Notes: generated by a model from the sequence alone, not told the origin. A stretch of DNA of 38,656 nt from Actinomycetes bacterium (GCA_021824095.1 JAKALQ010000009.1:1-38656); one strand, 5' to 3'. Numbered from the stretch's first letter, positions 7,823-15,980 are shown. Made by a program: numbers and translations.

Positions 7823-8374
7823 ATGCCGGTGACGGTGCTGCGCCATCGCGATCGCATACCCACACGGTGGGCGAACGGCGGTGGCATCACCTACGAGGCA
7901 CTGCGCATGCCGGCAGGTGACAGCCCCTTCGACTGGCGCATCAGCTTCGCCGAGGTGGCCACCGAGGGTCCCTTCTCGTCGTACCCGGGCATCGACCGCA
8001 CGCTCATCGTCGTCGATGGCGCGGGCATGGTGCTCGACATGGACGGACATCAAGTGGATGTGCCGTTGCACGCCCCCGTGCACTTCGCGGGTGAGATGCC
8101 CGTCGTGGGCCTGCTGCCGCGCGGGCCCGTGTCGGACTGCAACGTGATGGTGCGCCGCGGGGTGGCACGTGCGACCGTCACCGTGCTCGACGGCAGCGAC
8201 CGCACCGTTGTGGCGCAACGCGATGCGACGACCATCGTCGCCGTACTCGCGGGTGCGTGGGCGATGCCGGATGCCAACGAGTTGCTCGGACCACGCGACT
8301 GCGTGGTGCTCGATGGGGACCTCGCGCTCGTCGGCCATGGCGTGCTTGCGCGCTTCGTCATCGCCACGAGGTGA
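7823..8374 (+). CDS. hutD: HutD/Ves-family protein
   Basis: A 183-aa cupin-like protein of the HutD/Ves family. Family signatures are RWANGGGITYE (about residues 15-25), FDWRISFAEVATEGPFSSYP (35-54), DRTLIVVDGAGM (57-68) and the late CNVMVRRG (105-112). HutD genes usually sit in histidine-utilisation operons and their biochemical role is unsettled; here no hutH, hutU, hutI or hutG is present. The neighbour is an arginine-type hydrolase instead. The ribosome site (GGTGACGCC) is weak, which fits coupling to the upstream gene. The family call is firm, but a function in histidine use is not supported by context. Confidence 0.85.
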   Translation: MPVTVLRHRDRIPTRWANGGGITYEALRMPAGDSPFDWRISFAEVATEGPFSSYPGIDRTLIVVDGAGMVLDMDGHQVDVPLHAPVHFAGEMPVVGLLPRGPVSDCNVMVRRGVARATVTVLDGSDRTVVAQRDATTIVAVLAGAWAMPDANELLGPRDCVVLDGDLALVGHGVLARFVIATR

Positions 8375-8449
8375 GGGCAGCCTGCACACACCGCAGTGAC
8401 CGGTGCGATGCGAAGCAGCCGGCACGAGGCATCGGTCGACTGCGGTACG

Positions 8450-9286
8450 TCACCTCGCAGTGGCGTCGATTGTGACGAGCACGCCGAAGTGGTCGGACAC
8501 ACGGTCGCCTGCTGAGTCGAAGAGCACCTCGGACGCAGTGGGGTCGAGCCCGGCGCCACGCAGCAGCACGTAGTCGATGCGCCCCGCAGGCCCACCAGCC
8601 CACCCGGCAATGTCGCCCGGGAAGGTGCCCCTCGGCGCTTCCGGCGCGACGGCGAGTGCATGCGCGTCACGCCACGCGTCGCCCTGCAGCATCAATGGGT
8701 AGCCGGGGCCGTCGTCGCGAACATTGAGGTCGCCAGCGAGCAACAGCGGATCGGGGCGATACTGCAGCACAGCCTGCGTGCGTTGCCACTGGGCGGCAAA
8801 CGGCTCATGCGGGTGATCCCACCAGCTGAGGTGCGCCGACACGACAGTGAGCGGGACACCCGGGTCCGGTTCCACCGACGCGATGACGACGCAGCGGGCA
8901 TCCACCGGGACGGGCGAATGGCCACTCGAGACGAAGGCCACCTCCACGTCGCGGAGTGGATGGCGCGAGAGCACGGCCACGCCCTCCTCCCACACGTCGA
9001 ACCCGATGTGCGAGAAGCCCCACGCCCAGTCCATGGCCACCCTGTGCTGCCGCTGGAGGCGCTCGACGATGGCCAGGGCGGCGTTGTCCGCGCGGATGTC
9101 CATGCCGTGACGGTGGTCGACGATGGGCGCGTCAACATGCTGGCCCACCTCCTGCAGGCACACCACATCCACGGCATGTGCTGCGATGGCGTCGGCGATG
9201 CGATCAAGCTTGCCCTGGGCGTCCTCCTCCTGCCAGCAGTGCAGGTTGAGCGTGAGTACGCGCACCGATGTTGGCGGCAGGTCCAT
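8450..9286 (-). CDS. Endonuclease/exonuclease/phosphatase (EEP) family hydrolase
   Basis: A 278-aa metal-dependent hydrolase of the EEP fold. The motifs come in order: VLTLNLHCWQ (Asn, about residue 14), VVCLQEVGQ (catalytic metal-binding Glu, about 46), the central VVSAHLSWWDHP (His, about 152), LLAGDLNVRDDGPGYP (Asp and Asn, about 180-195) and the C-terminal SDHFGVLVTI (Asp-His pair, about 265). There is no signal peptide or membrane segment, so it is cytoplasmic. Whether it cuts nucleic acid, a phosphodiester or a sphingomyelin-like lipid cannot be decided. TAGGCT (9298-9293, minus strand) ends 7 nt before the ATG, so this mRNA also looks leaderless. Confidence 0.88.
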   Translation of the reverse strand: MDLPPTSVRVLTLNLHCWQEEDAQGKLDRIADAIAAHAVDVVCLQEVGQHVDAPIVDHRHGMDIRADNAALAIVERLQRQHRVAMDWAWGFSHIGFDVWEEGVAVLSRHPLRDVEVAFVSSGHSPVPVDARCVVIASVEPDPGVPLTVVSAHLSWWDHPHEPFAAQWQRTQAVLQYRPDPLLLAGDLNVRDDGPGYPLMLQGDAWRDAHALAVAPEAPRGTFPGDIAGWAGGPAGRIDYVLLRGAGLDPTASEVLFDSAGDRVSDHFGVLVTIDATAR

Positions 9287-9332
9287 GCTGACAGCCTACG
9301 GACGCGCGTCGTGCGGCACCGTGACATGCAGT

Positions 9333-9361
9333 GGGGCCCCCGAGCGACGCTCGAGGGCCCC
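9333..9361 (-). terminator. Hairpin terminator of the exported DUF5666-like gene
   Basis: GGGGCCC (9333-9339) pairs with GGGCCCC (9355-9361) and CGAGC (9341-9345) with GCTCG (9349-9353) around a 3-nt loop, with one C.A mismatch. It lies 43 nt past the stop codon of the gene ending at 9405 and before the EEP gene. Confidence 0.65.
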
Positions 9362-9404
9362 AGATCCGCCGGGCGCCTATGCGGCGGGCACCCGGCACGG
9401 TGCA

Positions 9405-10238
9405 TCAGGCGGTGGGCACCACCACGTCGATGCGCTGCGCCGTGCACACGAGCGGCAGCGTCGCCGAGCAGGTGCCGTGCACGTGCACCGGCGGGAAGGG
9501 CAGCGCCAGCAGCTGGGCGAACGTGAGGGTTGCCGTACCTCGCATGATCACCGTCGAAGTGTCAGTCGTCACCGTGAAGGTCGTGCCCTGCACGGCGCCG
9601 GCCTGCAGGGGCAGTCCGTTGCCGAGGTGTGCAGCCAACGTCGAGACGGTGAGGGTGTTCACACCGTTGTTGCCGACGATCACACCGTCGAGGCCGAAGT
9701 TCAGGTTTGCCGGTGCTGGCGTCGGCGTGGGCGTGGGTGTTGTGGTGGTCGCGGCCGCATTGATGCGCACGGCGTACCACGCGAGTGTCTGCGCACCGTT
9801 CACGGTGGTGAGCGTCACCCGCGCGCGGATGGCCACGTGGTCACCGACGGTGAGCGCACCGAACACGGCCTGTGCGCCGTTGCGTCGGATCTGCGTTGCG
9901 GTGTCGGTGCCGACCGTCACCGCGGTGCCCTTGAGCTGCCGGAAGGCGACCACGCGTTGCGGCAGCGTCTTCACGAGCACGCTCACGCTGGACGTCGCGG
10001 TATCGACCGAGGCGATGCTGCCCGTGAGGGTCACCAAGGCAGGAGTGTCGACCCGCCCATGTGATTCGTGGCTGCGCCCATGGCCATGGCCTTGGCCAAC
10101 GCTGACACCAACTCCCGGGGTGAACCCGAAGGCCTGGCCACCACTGGGCCCGTCGCCCTGATTGTCGTCTGCAAAGGCCGGTGCCCCAACCAGTGCGAGC
10201 GCCGTCAACAGCGCTGCCACCTTCGTTCGTCGCGTCAT
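9405..10238 (-). CDS. Exported protein with DUF5666-like domains
   Basis: A 277-aa secreted protein. The signal peptide is MTRRTKVAALLTALALVGAPAFADD, cleaved after AFA. A Gly/His-rich stretch follows (about residues 30-62, with GQGHGHGRSHESHGR). Then come two similar beta-rich modules: VTLTGSIASVDTATSSVSVL (about 68-87) with later TAVTVGTDTATQI, and LDGVIVGNNGVNTLTVSTLA with FTVTTDTSTVI, joined by a TTTTPTPTPTPAPA linker (about 163-176). This is the layout of DUF5666 proteins, whose function is unknown. ATG 10238 has GGAGAG in front and starts the signal peptide. A PHO-box-like repeat lies about 110-130 nt upstream, so phosphate control is possible. Confidence 0.75.
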   Translation of the reverse strand: MTRRTKVAALLTALALVGAPAFADDNQGDGPSGGQAFGFTPGVGVSVGQGHGHGRSHESHGRVDTPALVTLTGSIASVDTATSSVSVLVKTLPQRVVAFRQLKGTAVTVGTDTATQIRRNGAQAVFGALTVGDHVAIRARVTLTTVNGAQTLAWYAVRINAAATTTTPTPTPTPAPANLNFGLDGVIVGNNGVNTLTVSTLAAHLGNGLPLQAGAVQGTTFTVTTDTSTVIMRGTATLTFAQLLALPFPPVHVHGTCSATLPLVCTAQRIDVVVPTA

Positions 10239-10345
10239 GTGTTCTCTCCTGGTTCCTGTCGTCGCACCCGACGGTGGAACGGTAGGGCGCCAACTCTGTG
10301 AAACCGTTGTGTGCCAAGGGATAACGCGCGTGGGGATCATCGAAG

Positions 10346-10367
10346 GCAAGGTGAAGCGAAGGTGAAG
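10346..10367 (-). promoter_or_regulatory. PHO-box-like direct repeat
   Basis: On the minus strand two 11-nt units follow each other: CTTCACCTTCG (10367-10357) and CTTCACCTTGC (10356-10346). Streptomyces PhoP boxes are built of 11-nt units of the GTTCACC type. The site faces the DUF5666-like gene at a distance of 108 nt. Confidence 0.45.
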
Positions 10368-10406
10368 TCGGACGCCGAGCGGTCGTGACGCCGGGCTCGC
10401 CCCGTG

Positions 10407-11348
10407 TCAGGCGCGACGCAGGGGTGCGTCGGCCGTGCGAGCAGAGTCCGACGGCCCGCGGTGCCCCGCCCGATGTTCGCTGCGCAGCGCGGCGGCAAGT
10501 TCGCGAATGCGTGGGGTGGCAGCACCAGCCCACACCATGCGCAATGGCACCCGGGCGGCCGGCGCGATCGGCCCACCTGCGAGGCGAGGCGGGGCGTCGC
10601 GGGCGAAGTCCTCGGGCACGATGGAAAAGGCCTCGCCGGACTCCAGCTTGTACGAGTAGGCACCCGAGATGCGGCTCGGTGACGCGAAGACGCGAGGCTC
10701 CAGGCCATGGTCACGGCACAGCCGCAGCAGGAAGTCGAAGTAGCGCGGATGCTGGGCGCGCGGCCAGATGAGCAGTTCGCGATCCTGCATCGACGTGAGT
10801 ACCACCGGCTCCTCGGGCGTGATGGAGCCTCGATTCGTGAGCACCCACAGGGCGTCCTGGCCGATGGTCACCGCACCGCCGTCGCGCGGCTTGTCGAGCA
10901 GGTGCCCGAGCCCCACGTCCACGCGCCCCGACAGCAGCGCATCCGACACCCCGCCGGTGGCCACCTCGAGTACCTCGACGCGCAAGCCGGACGCCTGCAG
11001 CGCGAGTGTGCGCAAGGCTCCAGGCAGCAGCCGGTTCACCACACTGGGGGTGGCTGCCACGCGCAGGATCCCCTGCTCCGTGAGGCGCAGGCGATCGACG
11101 TCATGCTGCACCGCGTCGATGGACGTGAGCGCTGCGCGCACGGACGGCAGCAATGCCGCACCGGCCTCCGTGAGCCGCGTGCCGAGGTTGGAGCGCACGA
11201 ACAACGCCAGGCCAAGGCTGCGCTCGAGGCTGCGGATGTCGGTGCTCACCGTCGGCTGCGAGATGCCGAGCAGGTCGGCGGCCTTGCCGAAGTGGCAGGT
11301 GGCAGCGACGGCATCGAACACTGCGAGCTGCCGCAGTGTCATTGTCAT
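10407..11348 (-). CDS. LysR-family regulator, probably of psuGK
   Basis: A 313-aa LysR-type regulator. The N-terminal helix-turn-helix is FGKAADLLGISQPTVSTDIR (about residues 20-39), followed by the linker helix and a two-lobed effector domain (about 90-285). The C-terminal 25 residues are Arg/Ala-rich and probably disordered. It is divergent from psuG with 108 bp between them. The shared region holds an 8-bp inverted repeat with an 11-bp spacer, directly upstream of the psuG -35 box and 3 nt from this gene's own start. Control of the psu genes and of itself is therefore likely; the inducer could be pseudouridine or its phosphate (inference). Confidence 0.92.
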   Translation of the reverse strand: MTMTLRQLAVFDAVAATCHFGKAADLLGISQPTVSTDIRSLERSLGLALFVRSNLGTRLTEAGAALLPSVRAALTSIDAVQHDVDRLRLTEQGILRVAATPSVVNRLLPGALRTLALQASGLRVEVLEVATGGVSDALLSGRVDVGLGHLLDKPRDGGAVTIGQDALWVLTNRGSITPEEPVVLTSMQDRELLIWPRAQHPRYFDFLLRLCRDHGLEPRVFASPSRISGAYSYKLESGEAFSIVPEDFARDAPPRLAGGPIAPAARVPLRMVWAGAATPRIRELAAALRSEHRAGHRGPSDSARTADAPLRRA

Positions 11349-11351
11349 AGA

Positions 11352-11378
11352 AGGATGCTATCGCGTGTTCAGCATCCT
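11352..11378. promoter_or_regulatory. LysR operator between lysR and psuG
   Basis: AGGATGCT (11352-11359) and AGCATCCT (11371-11378) form a perfect inverted repeat separated by 11 bp. Its centre is about 53 bp before the predicted psuG transcription start, the usual position of a LysR recognition site, and it abuts the regulator's own start codon. Confidence 0.7.
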
Positions 11379-11382
11379 GCCG

Positions 11383-11411
11383 TTGCCCCCCGCCACCCAG
11401 TCACCTAGCGT
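11383..11411 (+). promoter_or_regulatory. psuG promoter
   Basis: TTGCCC (11383-11388), 17 bp, TAGCGT (11406-11411). The predicted start near 11418 leaves a leader of about 40 nt containing GAGGAGG. Confidence 0.6.
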
Positions 11412-11456
11412 GACGATCGAACGAATGCGCTCGGTGTGGCGCGACGAGGAGGAACC

Positions 11457-12380
11457 GTGACCGGATTCATGCAGGTGGCACCCGAGGTGGCCAAGGCCGT
11501 TGCCGAGGGGCGCCCCGTCGTCGCCCTGGAGTCGACCATCTTCACCCACGGCCTGCCGCGGCCGCGCAACGTCGAGGTGGCACTTGAGGCCGAGGGCATC
11601 GTGCGTGCCGCGGGCGCCGTGCCCGCCACCATCGGCGTGCACCACGGAGTGCCCACCGTCGGACTCACCGAGGAGCAGATCCGCGAGCTGAGCCACGACG
11701 ACGCCGTCCTGAAGTCCGGCATCCGCGAGTTGCCGATCGGTGCCGTGCATCGTCGCAACGCGGGCACCACCATCGCCTCCACCACGATGCTCGCCCACGC
11801 GGCCGGCATCCGCGTGTTCGCCACTGGCGGCCTCGGTGGCGTGCACCATGGTGCCTCGGAGAACTTCGACGAGTCCGCCGACATGGTGGCCCTCGCCCAG
11901 TACGGCATCGTGCTCGTGAGTTCGGGCGCCAAGGCCGTCCTCGACATCCACGCCACGCTCGAGCGCTTCGAGACGCTGAGCGTGCCGATTGTGGGATATC
12001 GCACCAACGCCTACCCGGGCTTCTACGTCGCCGACTCCGGCTACACCATCGCACATCGTGTCGAGTCGGCGGATGACGTGGCTGCGATCTACCGCGCTGC
12101 ACGCGCCCTCGATTTGCCGCAGGCACTGCTCGTCGGCAACCCCGTGCCCGAGGCAGAGCAGCTCGACCCGTCGCTGCTCGACGGCGTCATCGAGCAGGCC
12201 TGGGCGGCACTCGACGAGCAGGGCATCGTGGGGCAGGCGGTCACGCCCTTCCTGCTCGACTTCATCCGCCGTGCCACCGGCGATGCCAGCCTCAATGCGA
12301 ATGTCGCGCTCTACCGCAACAACGTGCGCCTCGCGAGCCAGATCGCCGTTGCGCTCACCTCGGGCGCCGCGAGCCTCTGA
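11457..12380 (+). CDS. psuG: Pseudouridine-5'-phosphate glycosidase
   Basis: A 307-aa enzyme of the PsuG (IndA) family. It reversibly splits the C-C glycosidic bond of pseudouridine 5'-phosphate to uracil and ribose 5-phosphate. Signature stretches are VVALESTIFTHGLPRPRNVE (residues 22-41, with the metal-binding and catalytic Glu), PATIGVHHGVPTVGL, the catalytic Lys region SHDDAVLKSG, the glycine-rich FATGGLGGVHHGA (about 122-134) and VSSGAKAVLDI. GTG at 11457 is chosen over GTG 11436 because GAGGAGG lies 4-11 nt before it. The gene overlaps the downstream kinase by one base (TGATG). The pair is the pseudouridine catabolic operon: kinase first in chemistry, then glycosidase. Confidence 0.95.
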   Translation: MTGFMQVAPEVAKAVAEGRPVVALESTIFTHGLPRPRNVEVALEAEGIVRAAGAVPATIGVHHGVPTVGLTEEQIRELSHDDAVLKSGIRELPIGAVHRRNAGTTIASTTMLAHAAGIRVFATGGLGGVHHGASENFDESADMVALAQYGIVLVSSGAKAVLDIHATLERFETLSVPIVGYRTNAYPGFYVADSGYTIAHRVESADDVAAIYRAARALDLPQALLVGNPVPEAEQLDPSLLDGVIEQAWAALDEQGIVGQAVTPFLLDFIRRATGDASLNANVALYRNNVRLASQIAVALTSGAASL

Positions 12381-13273
12381 TGCTCTGCACCATCGGTGAC
12401 ATCGTGCAGGATGTCGTCGTCTGGCTCGAGGAGGACGTGCGTCCGGCGACCGACACGAAGTCGACCATCACGGTGCGACGTGGCGGCTCCGCGGCGAATA
12501 CCGCCGCATTCGCCGGGCGTCGGCATCCGACGCGCTTCATCGGGTGCGTCGGCGATGACCTCGCCGGCGTCGCCCTCACACAGGACCTCGAGCGCCTCGG
12601 CGTCGACGTGCGCATGCAGGTGGCAGGCACGACGGGCATGATCGTGCTGCTCGTCGGTACCGATGGCGAGCGCATGATGTTCCCGTCGCGGGGTGCGTCC
12701 GGGATGATCGCGCCCGTCGACCCGGCGTGGCTCGCGGACGTTACCCTCGTGCACCTCACCGGCTATTCACTGGCGGGCGAACCGAGTGCGTCGAGCGTCA
12801 TCGCCGCTGCCGAACGGGTGCATGCGGCCGGCGGTCGGGTGTCGATCGACGTCTCCTCCACCGGCATGATCGCGGGCTTCGGCGTCGAGCGCTTCGTTGA
12901 CCTGCTGCGCTCGTTGCGGCCGGACTTCGTGTCGGCCAACCTCGAGGAGGCCACACTGCTCGGCCTGCATCCCGAGGCACCGGATGGTGGGTGGCTGCGC
13001 GACCTGCCCGACACCGTCGTACTCGTGCGTGCCGGTGCCGAGCCCACGCGCATCCTGCAGGGCGGACGACTGCTCGCCACCGTGCCGGTGCCACCGGTGG
13101 CGGACGTCCTTGATGTCACGGGTGCCGGCGATGCCTTCAATGCCGGCTTCCTCACATCCATCCTTGATGGATCGACGTTGGTGCAGGCATGCGAGTCGGG
13201 ACACGCCCTCGCCCGACGGGTGCTCGGCTGCCCTGGCGCGTCCGAGCCGGACGACCTGACCGCGCCCGCGTGA
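12380..13273 (+). CDS. psuK: PfkB-family sugar kinase, probable pseudouridine kinase
   Basis: A 297-aa ribokinase-fold enzyme. The PfkB signature regions are RRGGSAANTAAFAGR (residues 33-47, substrate binding) and DVTGAGDAFNAGFLTS (about 248-263, with the anion hole and catalytic Asp). Its place directly after psuG, with overlapping stop and start codons, makes pseudouridine kinase the most likely role, supplying pseudouridine 5'-phosphate for PsuG. It could otherwise be another nucleoside or ribose kinase. No nucleoside transporter is in the operon; the next genes converge. Confidence 0.85.
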   Translation: MLCTIGDIVQDVVVWLEEDVRPATDTKSTITVRRGGSAANTAAFAGRRHPTRFIGCVGDDLAGVALTQDLERLGVDVRMQVAGTTGMIVLLVGTDGERMMFPSRGASGMIAPVDPAWLADVTLVHLTGYSLAGEPSASSVIAAAERVHAAGGRVSIDVSSTGMIAGFGVERFVDLLRSLRPDFVSANLEEATLLGLHPEAPDGGWLRDLPDTVVLVRAGAEPTRILQGGRLLATVPVPPVADVLDVTGAGDAFNAGFLTSILDGSTLVQACESGHALARRVLGCPGASEPDDLTAPA

Positions 13274-13296
13274 CCGTCGCCTGACGGGAACCCGCG

Positions 13297-14043
13297 CTAG
13301 AGGCGGCCGGCGTGCCGCAGCGCGGTGAGGAAGGCCTGCAGCCCGGGCGTGCGTGGGGCATCGATGACCTGCTCGGGCACGCCCACCTCGTGCAGCACCC
13401 CGCCGGACAGGAAGCCCACCTGGTCGGCGACGCGGCGAGCAAAGCCCATCTCGTGCGTGGCCACCACCATCGTCATGCCGTCATGGCGCAGCTCGGCAAC
13501 GAGCTCCAGCACCTCGCCGACGAGTACCGGGTCGAGTGCGCTCGTCACCTCATCGAGCAGCAGCAGTCGCGGCTCCGTGGCGATGGCGCGGATGATCGCC
13601 ACCCGTTGCTGCTGTCCGCCGCTCAGGCGATCGGGGAACGCGTGGGTCTTGGCGGTGAGGTCAAAGCGGGCGAGCAGGTCGATGGCGCGCTGCTCTGCCT
13701 CGTCCTTCGACACCCCGTGGACGACGCGCGGCGCCAGGGTGATGTTGTCGAGCACGTCGAGGTGTGGGAAGAGGTTGAAGTGCTGGAAGACGGTGCCGAT
13801 GCGTCGTCGGACGGCGTCGGGATCGGTGCCCACTGCGGTGATGTCGACGTCGTCGAGCAGGATGCGCCCGTCGTCGATGGGTTCCAGCAGGTTGATGCAG
13901 CGCAGCAGCGTCGACTTGCCCGAGCCGGAGGCGCCGATGAGGACGGTGACGGAATGCTCCGGCACCTCGAGGGTGACGTCATCGAGCACCAGTTCGCTGC
14001 CGAAGGTCTTGCGCACCTGCTGCGCACTGAGGACGACCGTCAT
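13297..14043 (-). CDS. Polar amino acid ABC transporter, ATP-binding protein
   Basis: A 248-aa ATPase of the GlnQ/HisP type. Walker A is GASGSGKST (about residues 33-41), the Q-loop is in TVFQHFNLFPH, the signature is LSGGQQQR (about 140-147), Walker B is LLLLDEVTSALD (about 160-171) and the H-loop is in VVATHEMGF. It is the last gene of the unit (binding protein, permease, ATPase), overlapping the permease stop by ATGA. It converges on psuK with 23 bp between the stop codons. Confidence 0.94.
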   Translation of the reverse strand: MTVVLSAQQVRKTFGSELVLDDVTLEVPEHSVTVLIGASGSGKSTLLRCINLLEPIDDGRILLDDVDITAVGTDPDAVRRRIGTVFQHFNLFPHLDVLDNITLAPRVVHGVSKDEAEQRAIDLLARFDLTAKTHAFPDRLSGGQQQRVAIIRAIATEPRLLLLDEVTSALDPVLVGEVLELVAELRHDGMTMVVATHEMGFARRVADQVGFLSGGVLHEVGVPEQVIDAPRTPGLQAFLTALRHAGRL

Positions 14044-14906
14044 GCCACGCCACCCTGCTGCTGGCGTGACGCCATGCGCGCCGACAGCCAGTCGGTGTAG
14101 CGGGCCAGCGGGATGGTGAGGAGCACGAACAGCGCGCCCGCGACGACGTAGGGCGTGAAGTTGAATGACATCGCGGTGTCGATGGCGGCCGCCTTGATCG
14201 CGTCGATGGCGCCGAGCACCGAGATGAGTCCGGAGTCCTTCTGCAGCGACACGAGATCGTTGAGCAGCGGCGGGATGACGCGGCGCACGGCCTGCGGCAG
14301 CACCACGTGGCGCGTCGTCTGTGCCGGGGTGAGCCCGAGCGCGCGCGCGGCCATGCGCTGCGTCGGATGCACGCTCTCAATGCCGGCGCGCAGCACCTCG
14401 GCCACATAGGCGCTGTAGGTGAGCACGAGTGCCGCAGCGCCCCACACCACCACCGAGTTCGTGAGCCCGTTGATGCGCAGGGCCGGCACGCCGAGGCCGA
14501 GCAGGAAGATGACGAGCAGCAGCGGCAGCCCGCGGAACACGTCGGTGTAGGCGGCAGCTGCGATGCGCAGCGGGAACAGGAGGGGGGAGCGGGTGGTGCG
14601 TGACAGTGCCACCGCGAGGCCGATGCCAAGGATGAGCACCTCGCACACCACCATGACGCGGATGTTGAGCCACAGCCCCTGCACCACATCCGGGAACGAC
14701 TGGCGTGCGTAGTCCCACGAGAAGAAGGACGCCTGCACGCGGTCCCACCCGGGCGTGTGCGTCACGCCGACGACGAGCACCACACCCACGATGAGGGTGC
14801 TCACGGCGGCGATCATGGACGAGCGACGCGCGGCCCGTCGCGCCGCTGCCTCACGCGCGATGCGTGCGTCAGACGGTGCGTACGGGCCGCGCGACTGCTC
14901 GGACAT
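14040..14906 (-). CDS. Polar amino acid ABC transporter, permease
   Basis: A 288-aa permease of the HisMQ type. After a basic N-terminal tail (about 30 residues) come about six membrane helices. The cytoplasmic loop that docks the ATPase reads RMAARALGLTPAQTTRHVVLPQAVRR, the form usual for amino acid systems (about residues 180-205). The start ATG 14906 was chosen at MSEQSRG; a longer frame has no support. Only one permease gene is present, so it probably forms a homodimer. Confidence 0.92.
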   Translation of the reverse strand: MSEQSRGPYAPSDARIAREAAARRAARRSSMIAAVSTLIVGVVLVVGVTHTPGWDRVQASFFSWDYARQSFPDVVQGLWLNIRVMVVCEVLILGIGLAVALSRTTRSPLLFPLRIAAAAYTDVFRGLPLLLVIFLLGLGVPALRINGLTNSVVVWGAAALVLTYSAYVAEVLRAGIESVHPTQRMAARALGLTPAQTTRHVVLPQAVRRVIPPLLNDLVSLQKDSGLISVLGAIDAIKAAAIDTAMSFNFTPYVVAGALFVLLTIPLARYTDWLSARMASRQQQGGVA

Positions 14907-14923
14907 GGATGGTGGAGCCTTGC

Positions 14924-15805
14924 CTACTTCAGGACGGGGGCGTTGGCCACCTGCGCGAGCCACTGGGACTCGATGCCGGCCAGCGTGCCGTTGCTGCGCA
15001 GCGTGTCGACGGCCGCACTCACGCACTGCGTGAGCTTGCTGCCCTTCGATAGCACGAGCCCGAACTGCTCACCGGTCTTGGAGTCGAACTGGCCGACGAT
15101 GACACCGTTGTTCAGCTCGGCCGCCGTGATGTAGAAGGCCGTCGGCAGGTCGAGGACGAGACCGTCGATCTGGCCGTTCGCGAGCGCCTGCTTGGCCACG
15201 TCGTTCGTGTCGAAGACCGCCGGCTGCTGCGTGGGCTTGATGATGTCGGTGATGACCTTGTACGACGTCGTGCCGATCTGCGCACCGAGCTTGGCGCCCT
15301 TGAGGTCCGCGATGCTCTTCGCGTGCTCGATCTTGCTGCCCTTGATCGTGATGATGGCCTGCTTCACGTCGTAGTAGCCGCTGGAGAAGTCGACCGCCTT
15401 GGCGCGCTCGGGCGTGATGGACACCTGGTTGATGTCGAAGTCGAACGGCTTGTCACCGGGGGCGATGACAGAGTTGAAGGGGGCCACCACCCACTGCACG
15501 TCAGAGGGCGCGTAGCCGAGCTGCTTCGCCACTGCATAGGCGACCGCCGACTCGAAGCCCTTGCCGTTGTTCGGGGTGTTGTTGTTGAACCAGGGCTCGT
15601 AGGCCGGCTTGTCCGTGCCGATGGTGAGGGTGCCGGGCGTGAGCGTCGGCAGCGAGGCCTTGGTGCAGGATGCAGCCGTCGCGGTGGCCGTGGCCGATGG
15701 CGAGCTGGCCGCCGAGTCGGCAGCGGATGTGCCGCAGGCCGCGAGCGACAGGGCCGCCAGCGAGACTGCGGCGGCGGTGAAGAGCGTGCGGCGTGCAGCG
15801 CGCAT
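14924..15805 (-). CDS. Polar amino acid ABC transporter, substrate-binding lipoprotein
   Basis: A 293-aa lipoprotein of the family 3 solute-binding type. The signal peptide ends in the lipobox LAAC (Cys24), followed by a Ser/Ala/Thr-rich tether to about residue 47. The mature domain includes LTIGTDKPAYEPWF (the first ligand loop), GFESAVAYAVAKQLGY, ITPERAKAVDFSSGYY and KLGAQIGTTSY, all typical of cationic or glutamine-type amino acid binders. The specific ligand is not readable. ATG 15805 has GGAGG in front. It opens the operon, and two TTGC..GCAA palindromes lie in its leader. Confidence 0.93.
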   Translation of the reverse strand: MRAARRTLFTAAAVSLAALSLAACGTSAADSAASSPSATATATAASCTKASLPTLTPGTLTIGTDKPAYEPWFNNNTPNNGKGFESAVAYAVAKQLGYAPSDVQWVVAPFNSVIAPGDKPFDFDINQVSITPERAKAVDFSSGYYDVKQAIITIKGSKIEHAKSIADLKGAKLGAQIGTTSYKVITDIIKPTQQPAVFDTNDVAKQALANGQIDGLVLDLPTAFYITAAELNNGVIVGQFDSKTGEQFGLVLSKGSKLTQCVSAAVDTLRSNGTLAGIESQWLAQVANAPVLK

Positions 15806-15830
15806 GATGCCTCCGATGAGCGTGGATGGG

Positions 15831-15861
15831 GGTTGCAGCAACCTGCTGCATTGCCAGGCAA
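15831..15861 (-). promoter_or_regulatory. Two TTGC..GCAA palindromes before the amino acid transporter
   Basis: GGTTGCAGCAACC (15831-15843) and TTGCCAGGCAA (15851-15861) are both perfect around a central A, with centres 19 bp apart. They share TTGC/GCAA half-sites and lie 26-56 nt before the start codon. They look like tandem operators of an unidentified regulator. Confidence 0.5.
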
Positions 15862-15980
15862 CCAAGCGAACCGTATCGGATTCGTCTCAGCATCCGGCGC
15901 CCCGCCGCGAGGCTGTCGCAGCGCGTCGTGCAGGTGGGCCATGTGGTCGGTGCAGGGTGCGGCGCGTCCGACCGCACGGG

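Noticed and set aside
13274-13287. A terminator between psuK and the ABC ATPase gene
   Set aside because: CCGTC-GCCT-GACGG is only a 5-bp stem in a 23-bp gap without a T tract; too weak to call.
15806-15980. A riboswitch in the amino acid transporter leader
   Set aside because: CTGAGA and several small stems occur, but no known aptamer consensus (SAM, TPP, glycine, lysine) could be matched; the symmetric TTGC..GCAA sites fit operators better.
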